Shown in pieces: positions 36,600 to 49,600 of a DNA stretch of 64,000 nt (position 1 is the stretch's first letter; the number at the start of each line of letters is the position of its first letter). Origin of the DNA: Heliocidaris erythrogramma (Eukaryota; Echinodermata; Echinoidea; Camarodonta; Echinometridae); assembly GCA_025617745.1 (NCBI GenBank), contig CM046853.1:64427024-64491023 (forward strand), in the 5' to 3' direction. A program made the position numbers and the translations under genes. A model generated the notes under the pieces. That model saw only the letters and a list, made by a program, of their open reading frames with translations, was not told where the DNA came from and searched no databases.

Positions 36600-37668
36600 G
36601 ATTGCACTTTCCGCTGATCTAGCTTTGATGAAAAAGTTATTAATCCTCCTGGTTTGAACTTCAATTCAAGCTAAAATAAATTCATGAATCATGGCCAGTG
36701 TATCACTATCAGTATCAGATGGTTGGCTCAGAAATATTTTTCCTTAAAAAGATTTTCCAGAAAAAAATAATCTGCTTAGCACTGACAGAGTGACAGTCTG
36801 ACAATGGCATATCATGTCAAGCAATGAGAAATGATGATGGTTTACGTATTCAAAACTCATCGAAGTGCACATCACTCGTCAATTCTTATTCTCAGCTGGT
36901 AAAAAAGGCAGGGCGATCGGGACCGTGACCTCAAACGACGCAACGGGGAAGTACCGCGGACGAAACTTTTGACTGTCCGATGCTAATGAATGACCGTGCC
37001 ACTTCCTCAATATTTGAATTGAGGGAGGCGTCGGCTAATGATGATGACCATCCAATCATTGAAAAAATCCACCAAAAGATCATCAACGTGAGCTGAGATA
37101 TATGCATATGATTCAATTATTGCCACTCTAAAGTTCAGAATCACTTTTGCCCAGTACTGGGAGCGTAATTAAATCCAGAAAAATGTATATTCCCAAATCA
37201 GAGCAGCAGAGCTGACAGTACACCAAAATACAGTACGCTTGTTATGACAAGCCATATGTAACCTTTGAGTTATGAATAAACAGTTTTATTAGTCGGATCT
37301 CTGTGTAGTAAAAAGAATATTCTAATAAACAACTCAAACAAAATATTAATAATAACTTTCTACTTAAAATTTTGCCTGACCTTAAATCATTTCAATTACC
37401 ATTATGAGTTAGACAAGAATGAAATTACAATTAACATCTTGGCCTGCCATAGCTACACAATGACCTGCATGCCTATGGGTGCTGCATGCATGCATGTGGT
37501 ATAGCCTATGGGTATAGCCAACCATATGCATGCGTATACGTACGATACGTACACACGTATGCATGTGCTACATTTCGCCATTGCATTTTTTGTGTTTTCA
37601 GTCTCAAAAGAAGATCATCTTTTGGCAGGTTTGGTCTTTAGATTTATCAGTTCGTGTAACCCACAATC
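36600..37668. promoter_or_regulatory. Divergent STIMATE / DNAJC2 intergenic region
   Basis: 1,069 bp between the two start codons, which point away from each other. 36905-36970 is locally GC and CpG rich (GCGATCGGGACCGTGACC, ACGACGCAACGGGG, ACCGCGGACG). 37470-37570 has alternating purine-pyrimidine runs (GCATGCATGCATG, ACGTACGATACGTAC). It must hold at least part of both promoters; shared control is inference. Confidence 0.45.
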
Positions 37669-40600
37669 ATGGTGCTTTTGTTGCTGCCACCAGCAATATC
37701 AGATGCAGATGAAACAGAAATATATGGCACCCTTACAGGTAAGTCCATTTTCGTTATTTCAAAATCAAAGGCAGAACTAATAAAGTAAAGACAAGTAAAA
37801 CTAAAGACATTGCAAGACTAAACTTCTAAAAGTTGTAAAGTCAGATAAGTAAATTAGTAAAAAATCATTGTCATTGACCTGATTGATGCATGCAGCCAGA
37901 ACTTTTCAGTTATGATGACTGATGTCATTGAAATTAAAATTTAAGAAAAGTGACTGAAAGTACTTCATTTTCCTTTTTTACTTTTAGCTTCACAGCAGTC
38001 TTGCAACTCTCTGAAAATCAAATCAATATTACGTACTCTACTTAACGGTCATGCAATGTTTTGCAGTGTTCAGGTGTTACTTAACATTTTGATAAAAAAA
38101 TGAAATTAAAATTTTGATGAATACTTAAATTAAAGTTTGATGAGAAATTAAATTGAAAACTTACTAGGGCCTAGTTGTCCCAACAACAAACCTGATGTTT
38201 TGTAACTTAGCTTGTCTTTTAATTTCTAATGTCATTTCAAGCTGCACAGTAATCATGGTAATTGAATTACCAGGTACAACAAACAAATTGCAGTGTTAAA
38301 CCTGGTTATGTGAACTAGTACAGTAGACATGATAGAGAAGGTCTATAGCACTCATAGGTACATTCCTATACTTCGTGTGTATAATGTAGGCAGTCATACA
38401 CCTCATCTTTTTAAAACACCACTGCACAAAAGTCACCAATATTCACTCAAAATCGGCATTTAATTTTCAAAAACCGACCCCAAAATATCCAAGAAATACA
38501 ATAAATTCAACTCACCAATGTTGGAAAAGATATTTACAAAAATGAAATCCGCAATTTACTGTTGATTCTCGCGAAACGAGCTATCGGAGTCATTGTGTAC
38601 ATTTCCTGGTCGCCGCGGGCGCTGACATCTCCCCAAAAGAGTTTTGTCCTCAAAAATTCGGTCCCTATGGCGTACACGGAAAAGTTCTGATTTTCTGTGT
38701 GCGCGATCGTAAAGATCGATGTGCCCTTGCGATCCCGAGTTTCTTCGTGGACAAAAATTATATTGGCCGATTTTAGTCTAAGACATCGGCAGTTTGTAAA
38801 CAACACGCGATCGCGAAACAAATCGGCGGGGATTTCTCCGGTTTTGGACAAGATTTTGACTTTGGATTTTGCTGTAAATATCAAAAGTTCTTCCTAACGG
38901 CCATTTGAGGTAGGAGTGAGATTTTTAAGGGCTGAATTTGAAAGCAAGTATTTAAAATATTTATCTTATTTTCCCCCCCATACCTTTAGTACATGCGACA
39001 GAAAATACCAACTATTTTACAGAAATGTACCCGGGAGTGGTCTATAGCACACCACGAATAGTGGTCATATTGACCACTACGAATACAAAATGCAAAAATA
39101 GTTTGTATTTTCTGTCGCGTGTAGTAAAGGTATGGGGGGAAAATAAGATAAATATTTTAAATACCTTGCTTTCAAATTCCGCCCTTAAAAATCTCACTCC
39201 TACCTCAAATGGCCGTTAGGAAGAACTTTTGATATTTTCAGCAAAATCCAAAGTCAAAATCTTGTCCAAAACCGGAGAAATCCCCGCCGATTTGTTTTGC
39301 GATCGTGTGTTGTTTACATACTGCCGATGTCTTAGACTAAAATCGGCCAATAAAATTTTTGTCCACGAAGAAACTCGGGATCGCAAGCGCACACCGATCT
39401 TTACGATCGCGCACACAGAAAATCGGGACTTTCCGTGTATGCCACATAGGGACCAAATTTTTAAGGACAAAACTCTTTTGGGGAGATGTCAGCGCCCGCG
39501 GCGACCAGGAAATGTACACAATGACTCCGATAGCTCGTTTCGCGAGAATCAACAGTAAATTACGGATTTGATTTTTGGAAATATCTTTTCCAACATCAGT
39601 GAGTTGAATTTATTGTATTTCTTGGATATTTAGTGGTCGGTTTTTGTAAATTAAATGCCGATTTTGAGTGAATGTTTGTGACTTTTGTGCAGTGGTGTTT
39701 TAAAAAGTTGAGGTGTATGACTGCCTACATTATACACACGAAGTATAGGAATGTAGCTATGAGTGGTCTATAGTTAGATTAAATTTTCCAACATGTATGT
39801 TTACATTGCAATGGCATAAATTCCTGGAGCTGCAGTTATCAATATTTCCTGGCCTTTTTTTTTATAAGCTCCAACCTCTGTCCAAATTGAGCCTGTTGGA
39901 CGATGGTTTGAAGCAAGGCTCCACAGGCAGCGCAATCACCTGTCGGTATCCTACACGGAATCATTGCCAAGTGATGACGATGAGGAGGAGTCAGCTGAGG
40001 AAGATCTCTATGATGAGGATGAAGATGATGCTATGCTCCAAACCTTGGATCCAAAGGAGTGGAAGGTATATCACTCTCAAAATAATTTGATGACCCCCCT
40101 GGAAAAAAAGAAATAGATCTAAATTTAAAAATATTTTAAACCTATTTTAACTTCAGAGTAGTTTACTTTGTCAGGACAACTTCAAAAGAGTCTTGAAAAA
40201 ATGAAATGGAAAAAAGGAAAAAGCCAAATAGGCCCTACATCTTTCTTGCCTAAACATTTTAGCAGTATCTAGTCTTTACAAACACTCATTCTTTGTTCCA
40301 TCATGTAATGATAATCATTTCCATCGAATTGAAATGTATCGGGGCAACTACTTCCCATAAATACATCCCTGAGGGGCATTTATCCATTGAATAATAATAA
40401 TTCTCCTGTAATTGTTTCATGGGTGGGGTGGGTCTGCCTGTCTGGTGCTAGTCAAGGGGTTGATTGTCATAGAATCTGGCAGGGACAGGGAACAAATGTG
40501 GAGGAAATATTATTTCTATGTGAAAAAAGCTTCACAATGCCCCTCCTTAAAAATAATCTGCCATTCTTGGTTCCAAACTATTTTTTTAGCAATTTCAGCT

Positions 40601-43600
40601 ATTTTCAGCTATATACAAGGGATATCGCTAAAGACATCTTCACATCGGCCACCCCAAAAACTAGATGTAGGCCTAACTCTTTTTTTATTTTGACTCTCTT
40701 CATAGAAGTTGAATGAGCCATATTTCAGATGATGTACTAAATAGAAATGTTAATTTCTTTTTTCTCTAACAGAATCATGATCACTATATAATATTGGGAC
40801 TCTCAAAACTGAGATACAAAGCAACACAGCATGACATCAAGAAAGCTCGTAAGTGGACTCAACGGAAACCTCAACCATTATTTCTGTGAAATAAAGAGAT
40901 TGCATTTTATTCAGGAATACAGTCATACCTACCACGAAAACGAAAAAATTATTATGATTCTTCAGTGAGCAATTAAAAAAGAAATTTAAAGATCACATTA
41001 CAAGAAAACTCCATCAAAGTAAATATTGGCTTAATACTTTTTATTGCATATATGGCATAAATTAAACAAGGTTATCGAAATTCAACGCTTGGAAACATTT
41101 GAAGTAATGATTATTATCAATTATAAAACGGTAAAATACAGCCCCCGATATAGCAGCTGAAGAGCTCCTCGAACGCTGCTGAGATGTGTGACGACACACC
41201 AGGGGCCAGTCCTGTCTAAGCAGACGATGTCCCATGACATCTTACACATTTTTCAGTGCCTGTTTTGTCATCTCCTCTTCACTTATTTCTCTTACTTGAC
41301 TAGCGTCAGTCTTAATGTTAGTCTGTTGCCTCACTCTTAACTTCGTGTATGGTATTATTTTGATGAAAAATGCAGCGTTAAAAAAATAAAGGAATCAGTC
41401 ACTTGTAAACAAAATAAGACGCCATTGTATTTTCAGCTGCTTGCACCGGGGCATGTTCGGCGTTTCAAGAGGGAACGAATACCATCCATGCTATTATTCG
41501 GAGGGCTTTTCAATTTGAAAATGGGGTTTATTTCATTGATCATTGACCCTTCTCCTGTGTATTTACAATCAAACGGTTTTAGTTATCAGAATCAGTTTCA
41601 CTTTCCCTTTTAGAATGGTGTGAAATAAGGTCATGTTAAATATACCAAACTCTTTATAATTTGATAAATAATTGCATTGCAATTACGTTCATTCATTATA
41701 GGACGTCGTCTGCTTAAGCAGGATCGATCCCTAGTGTGACGACATCAAAACATCGCTATATTTCTGGCGAATCCTCGGATATTCCAGATGCTTAGAAGAG
41801 CTTTTATTTATGTCGTTTTTATAATCATCAGATACGCAGTTGACATAAAACTTATACGATTGCCATCTGTAAGCTTCCCAGTTTCTAGTGATACATTAAT
41901 TGCCATATTTGTGATTTTCTTGTAATGTGGTCTTTAAGGAAAAACTATTCAAGACATTCAAGTAATTGATAATATGCAGAAAAAAATTTACCTTTATACT
42001 TATTTTCATATATAAATCAAGATGGTGTACTAAATAAAGAATTTTTATGCTTGTTAGCACATTGTCATTTTTCTGTTTTTGCTATAAAGACAAGCGAAAG
42101 GTTCTGAAGCATCATCCAGACAAAAGAGAAGACAGGAAGACCAGAGTACGGAAGGCTGGAGATGACGATTACTTCTCATGTATCACAAAAGGTGAGTCTT
42201 TTTTTATTTTGTCAGGTATCTAAAATTGTGTGAAACATGATTAGGTAATGGAATTTTTTGATGCTTTTATTTGGTTGATTCTCATATTCTATGCAATTAA
42301 TTGTTAAACTGTTATGATGATAATACTACATTTCATTTATAAAGTGCCGTTTCAAGAGACACAGAGCACATAAGTGCTAATTTCAAAGTCTTGACTTTTG
42401 GATAGTGACATGGTTTGTCTCCATCTTGGTTTGTCATTTGCTCAGGTGACATGTGTACTGGGCTTTATTTGTCAAACGTATAGGTTTAGAGTTAGGGTTG
42501 TAATTAGGTTTTAGGTTCAGGATTGGGGTTAGAGTTAGGTATAGTGTTTGGTGCAAGGTTGATGTAAGGATATTGGTTCGTGTTGGAAATTTTTCAGTGG
42601 AGCAGATGTCCCCGGAGCATGTGCTGAAAAACCATATTCTCAAATCTGGTTGACACTTGTCTGTGAAACCCCAAATTACAGTCTTACATTTACGCCTTTT
42701 TTTATCTTTACTCTAGCATATGAGATCCTTGGTAACCCAGTGAGAAGGCGAGCATTTGACAGTGTTGATCCCGAGTTTGATAATGACGTCCCTTCAAATA
42801 ACCAGCAGTCAAAAGACAAATTCTTTGAGACCTATACCAGTGTTTTTAAAAGAAATGCCAGGTGAGAACTGTATTTCATACAGGTCGATGCAATTATGCT
42901 ATATGCAAGAATGGTGGCTTCTTGTATAGCGCTCATGTCCGTCACGTTGTGACGCTCCTGGCACTTCATTATTACCCCGGTCATAGCTTATATTAGCAGC
43001 CAAATATGTAGCGCTCAAGCATATCGGGTACCCATATGCAAGAAATTGATGCAGTTTTATAGTATACAAATATATATACTGTCATGAGAGGGTCTGGTTG
43101 GAAATATGGTCCCAAGGTGACGTGAACCAAGACTATTTTCATGAGGGGCACAGCCCTAAAGGAAAATGGTAGTCTTCACATCACCAAGGATGCCATATTT
43201 TAACCAGAGACTCGAACTAAAGCCCAAATCTACTCATCTACTTAATTATGATCATCTGCACTGCAGGCCTATGGTAGACAGCACACTTACGTACACAAAC
43301 AATTTTGCAGAAGGGATGAATTTGGGTGGTTATCAAACGCGTAATAATGACATTATCCTGCGCCGGTGCCTAAAACAATAGATACGCGCAAATTAATGTC
43401 GTCACAATGTAGTACGCACTTTTCGTGTGTGATGTCATACGGCATAAATAGCATCCGTAAATAGCATCTGTGAATAGTACTACTATTCACAGATCGTGAT
43501 GACAGATGTTGCCCTCCATGGCAATTTGCTCATTTGCATGAGGCTAGTGGGAATTTTATTTTTGCACATGACGCACATTGGATCAATCAATTACGCAAAT

Positions 43601-46600
43601 TCATTTCATGACGGATATAAAACACAATAATTTTAGATCTTTGTTGACTGACCCCTTTTAGGATAATGGCTCACAATTTGTAGTTTTGCTCAACGTTTGA
43701 TTCAAAGCCATAAAAATATAGCAGATGCATGAGCAGAATGGTCAATTTCTGCACACATGTTTATTATTGTTGTTGCGTTACCGTATTGCATCTGTCTATA
43801 ACTGTTGCCATACTCTATAAAAGCTGTCGGTATTCCTTCCATTTCCCGCTAGCTCCCATGTGTACTTTGATCATTTTTGTACTCCTTTTATTACACCCAG
43901 GTGGTCTATAAAGAAGCCTGTTCCTAATCTAGGTGATGACAAATCAACTTTCAAGGAAGTGAACAACTTTTACAACTTCTGGTAAGATCTTGATGCTGTA
44001 TAAATAATTCAATTTGTAGAGAAAGACATTAGCAGTGCAGGGAAATTTTCTGGGCACAACTGGATCATCAATAGTCATGATCACCTTGGAATATTTAAAA
44101 TTTGGCTTTTGATGACCTTCAACAAATTGTGATTGATTCTGTTACCTATTTCTGGCAGGTGTATAAGAGTGCTCACTGTAGATGAAAAGATGGTTGGAGC
44201 TTGGGTCCAGAGCAAGTAAAATAATGGAGACATAGTGATCATCCAGTTGTGTTCTGCAAAATTTTGTCAATTTGTTTTGCCAGATCCTTCCAAGTGTGTA
44301 CACAATGAAGAATTTTCTTTGTTATATTCTGCTCTATATATTCAATTTGTTTCCCACATCATTTCAAGTGTGTACACGTTCAAGATTTTACTTTGTAACC
44401 AAAGATGAAATGTATTATGTCAGGTACGACTTCCAGTCATGGCGGGAGTTCTCTTACCTCGATGAGGAGGAGAAGGAGAAGGGAGAATGCAGAGAAGAGA
44501 GGCGATGGATAGATAAACAGAACAGGGCCGAGAGACAGCGGAGGAAGAAAGAAGAGATGACAAGAATGAGAACACTCATTGGTAAGATGTCAAATTTTAA
44601 TTGATGGATTGATTGATTCGGTTAATGCTGCATTGAATGATTGATTTGTAATGCAAAACTTGTTATCAATAACAACTGCCACACATCTATGACTAATTTG
44701 GTCTCAGCCAATCAGAGGCAAGTATTTCAGTAGCTTATAACTGTTATAACTGGGCGTTGTGGCGTGCGCCTGTAATCCAGCTACCAGTGGAAGTTATAAA
44801 CTGATTCAGCGGACCCAGGTTCGAGACTGAGTCACGTCTTTCGGATGGTGACGTTAAAGGTCGGTCCCAGACGTAAATAATCATATCTGATTGATACACG
44901 TCTGTAAAAACCCAATCACACACACATATTGTAAGTTCATAGATATCAATTTTTATGAAACAGGGCCCTGGTTGGAAATGTAGAAAAGCTGAGTAATGAG
45001 CAAAGAAGAAGGAGGAAATTAAACTAGTTCCTGACATTTTGTCGGATTTTCTCTGAATGCATTTCCATCACCAGAACTTGAGATGAGCTTTAGAGAAATG
45101 TATTTATGGTACAAAACTTACGATTAAACTTATTGTATGATGAAACAAATTATCAATGTCTTTGTCTCGCTGTTATTCTGTTTAGACAATGCATATGCTT
45201 GCGATCCCCGCATCAAACGATTCAAGGATGAGGAAAAGGAACGCAAGGCTAGAGAGAAGCGAGCCAAACAGGAGGCAGCTAAAGCAGCAGCTATGGAGAA
45301 AGAAAAGGTAAGGTACTTACTTTGAACTCTTTGAAACATGTGAATGAAGCCTCTACCTTTTGAGACATTGTGGTTTGAGAGGCATTTGTTTCATTCCAAA
45401 TTTATTAAACATATTTCCCCTCCCCCCATCTTTTTAGTGTAGTAGTTTAGTTTGAGAAACATTCATTTTCACACATATTTTGATACCATCCTTACATGTA
45501 CAGCAAATCAAGGAAGAAAGAAAAAATAAAGGATCTTAGATTAGAATAGGCATTCTTTTTATCAATTTCAACGCCCCAGTGACGAGAATGAGATGGAACA
45601 TAAACCGATCAATGTAAAGCTAAGAAGAATTATTATGCTACGTTGTAGAATGAATATTATAAAACAGATTGAAAATCCCATTACTTAAATGCAAGACACA
45701 ATAATAGGACTACAGTGTATATCCACGAATGTCAGCTTTATGTAGTTCGAGAAAGAAAAAAAACATGGATATGTGATATTAACTGAATTTTTGGAATAAA
45801 ACCAGTTTTATTTAGCATATTTGCTGGTAATGATAGTGATGTTGCAATATCCTGAACATTTCATGTATCTTTTGGAATGTGTGAAAATGTAAATAACTTG
45901 CTCTAACAACAATGTAATGACCCTTGATTCAATTTCCAGGAGCGTCTTGCTGTACTTGAAGCAGAGAGGTTAGCAAAAGAGAAAGAAGAAGAAGAAGCAA
46001 AAGCAAAGGTCAGATATTATAATGCCAGAGTGTTAATGTTTTTGTTCTTTTCATTGCTATGAAGGTCTCTATTATTCTTTGATATTATCTACAGGCAAAT
46101 ATGTAAGGGGTGGATGTCATGAAGACACTTCAAGGCTAATCCTTACCTACTGTAAATGCAGAAATATTTGCGGTACATTAATTTTCGCGGATTTCACGCT
46201 TTTTTCGGCGGGTGTGAATTCTAGAACACGCAAAAATATTAGCACGATTTCTTATGCTTGTTTTTAATGGACGCTGCCTGGCCCGCTTCATCTGATTAAT
46301 ACGTGTTTGAATCCAATTCAATTTAGAGTGTGTGTGTGTAGTTGTGTCTTTAGTTGTGTCTTTAGTATGCATTTGAATGGACCGTGTGCGTGTGAAACAA
46401 TAAATGGAGCCGCATTTTTGCGAGTGAATAATTGTGCAGCACGAATTCAAGAACCCGCGAATAAGTTTTGGGTCGCTCAGCGCAAAAAGTTAATCACACG
46501 AAAATAACAGCATTTACAGTATATGGAGGTTTCTTATGCTATGTGAATTTGTTTTAAAGTTTATTGATGGAGAGCAATTTTTTTTATTCAAAAGATCATA

Positions 46601-49600
46601 TCTGTAGTACTTTGGTGATGTCTGGGAGCAAATATACTGTTTTAACCCATGGAATACTAAGCCCTAGATATCTCGGGCTGAAGTCTATGAGAAATGCATG
46701 TTATACCAATCTCAAATTGTACCCAACGGGTTAAAGGTCTTCGGGTTCTGAATTCCACTTATTTTTTTCAATGGGATGTCAGGGAACTTGTACTTACATG
46801 TATGACAGTTTCATGAAATGCTGCACTGAACTTTAAACCAGTATTATAAGATAGAAATAAAGAGTGAGAGAGAAAGAGTGTGTGTGTGTGTGTGTGTGTG
46901 TGTGAGCAAGAAATTTGAACATAATTCACTTTTGTAGAAGTAAACATGGTATTTTAATCTGATTGTGACTTATTAGGCACAAGCAGCCAAGAAAGAAAAA
47001 GAGGCACTCAAGAAGGCCATGAGGAAAGAGAGGAAAGCTTTGAGGGAAACCTGTAAGGTGAGTATATCAACCATAATCCTACATTATCAAACATCTACAA
47101 GCTGGGCGTCCATTACATCGTTTCACAATGGCATCAGGACTTAACTGACACTTCTTATTTCAATATACTCTTGTAAAGATGCGTATATCGTCCACATGCT
47201 CCGGTGACAATAAGCCAGTTCGTAATTATATGACCCTGAAATGACCCCAGTTTGTACCTGCTCACGCATTTGTTTTGATGGACGCGCTGCTTGTTTAACA
47301 TGTAAAATTATACCGTTGCGCGTACAAAATGACAGCGTAAAAGGTCAATTGTACTCAGTACAAATGACCTTTATCTGCACATGCGCAGATTGTAAATACA
47401 AACTGTCTTATTGCTCTACACTCAGTTTCGCATATGAAGTAAAAAGCTGTGATATCGGTTTGCTCTTTGTCTTGCTCTCATGATACAGAAACATGGTTAC
47501 TTCACTCATGAGGATGGCCTTGTGAAAGCGATGGAAGACATGGAGAGGTTGTGTGAAAGATTATCTCTGGTCAGGTAAATGGAATCTGTTATCATGAACA
47601 TTGTTCAAGAATGCTATCATAAGCTTTGTTCACACATCACTCATGGTAAACCATCTCTTTAAAAAAAAATGCAAAATTAACGGCATAGGTGTAATGCTGT
47701 GTGTGTGTAAATGAGTTTTGACAGACGTGTATCAATCAGATATGATTGTTTACGTCTGGGACCGACCTTTAATGTCACCATCTGAAAGACGTGACTGAGA
47801 TTCGAACCTGGGTCCAATCAGAGTCACTTTGTAGGCGAATACAAAGAGATGCCCATAGACATTACCGCAAGGCCCACTCCTGATCCCTGGTGTTCAAAAT
47901 CTTTGTTAGAAGGCACAGACTAGGATTACAGACTAGGCCCCCCCCCCCACCTCTACTTTGTTTTAATATTCCCATTTACATACAAGATGTTTTTTGTTGA
48001 GGTTGTCTCCTGCGTTGTATGTGAACGGGGCCAGAGGCGATCATATGATATCAAGTTGAGCTTTACTAAGTAACGCATGCATGTTTTGTAATCTATAGCA
48101 GTCTATATCACAATATAAAGGACCAAAAATTGAAATGTTCTCTTTGTTCCTAGTAAATAAGTTTTGTTTTAACAGTATTAAAGATTCTCTGAAAACATAC
48201 TTTTTCATGTAGGCATTATTGTATTCTTTATTTCAATTAGATTACAGGAGGTGAATGAGAGATTCAGCAAAGCCGACGAAGAACAATCGAAGACTGTATT
48301 TCAAGAAGAGGTACATAATTCAACATCCACTCTCTTGCTAATAGAGAACACAAGTATTTCGAGAGAAACCCTTTCACATGGAATGTTGTGTACCCAGCAA
48401 AAGGATGCAATCGTTTGTGAGGATGGTTGTACTTTTTTTTTAATAGCATCCCAATTTTTGACCATAATTTGAAGACATCTGCTCAACACATTTCAGTCCA
48501 TATATTGTCTAAATTGTTAAAAACAGTATTATAACTTCAGCAATCAAAACTGAATGAGAGATTCAGCAAAGCCGACGAAGAACAATTGAAGACCGTATTT
48601 CAAGAAGAAGTACATAATTCAATATCCACTCTCTTGCTAATAGAGAACACAAGTATTTCAAGAGAAACCCTTTCACATAAAATGTTGTGTTCCCAGCAAA
48701 AGGATGCAATCGTTTGTGAGGATGGATGTACATTTCTTTCTAAAAGCATCCCAATTTTTGACCATATTTTGAAGACATCTGCTCAACACATATCAGTCCA
48801 TACATTGTCTAAATTGTTAAAAACAGTATTATAACATCAGCAATCAAAACTAACAGTTTTGGAATTTTCTACCGCATTGACATCGATTAGTTGGTACTGG
48901 TATATTGGTACGATTTTCTTCACCATAGGATGAAAAATTGAGGTATCAGTATCACAATTCATTTTTACCAATACTTAAAAAGTCATAAATGATTACATCT
49001 CTTTCAGGTAGCTGCTCTAACAGCAGAGATTGAACGAGAGCACCAGGAGGAGCTTCGCAAACAGCAGGAGCTCCTCTCCAGCTCCAAGGGAGGGGATGGT
49101 GGTGGATCCAAGGGAGGTAAAGCTTGGAGCGAAGCTGATACACAGCTCCTCATCAAAGCAGCCAACATCTTTCCTCCAGGCACAAGCTCCAGGTATGTAC
49201 AGATGACAAGCATCTTCTACCCTAAATCCATTACCAGAAGTTTTTAGTGAGGAATTTTCAATTAAGAAGAAACTTAGCTGCTACCTACTTATCAGATATT
49301 TAATGTAGGATCTAGAAATGACCAAACATTACCCCGGGGTGCCAACTAAAAAGCATTATTAAAGATCACATTGCAAGAAAATTCCATCAAAATAAATATT
49401 GGCTTAATACTTATTATTGCATAGATGGCATAAATTATACAAGGTTATCCAAATTCAACGCTTGGAAACATTTGAATTAATGATTATTATCAATTATAAA
49501 ACGGTAAAATACAGCCCCCGATATAGCAGCTGAAGAGCTCCTTGAACGCTGCTGAGATGTGTGATGACACACGAAGGACCAGTCCTGTCTAAGCAGACGA

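Noticed and set aside
48586-48834. Independent 82-residue gene
   Set aside because: It is the duplicated exon 12 segment running on into intron sequence past the splice donor.
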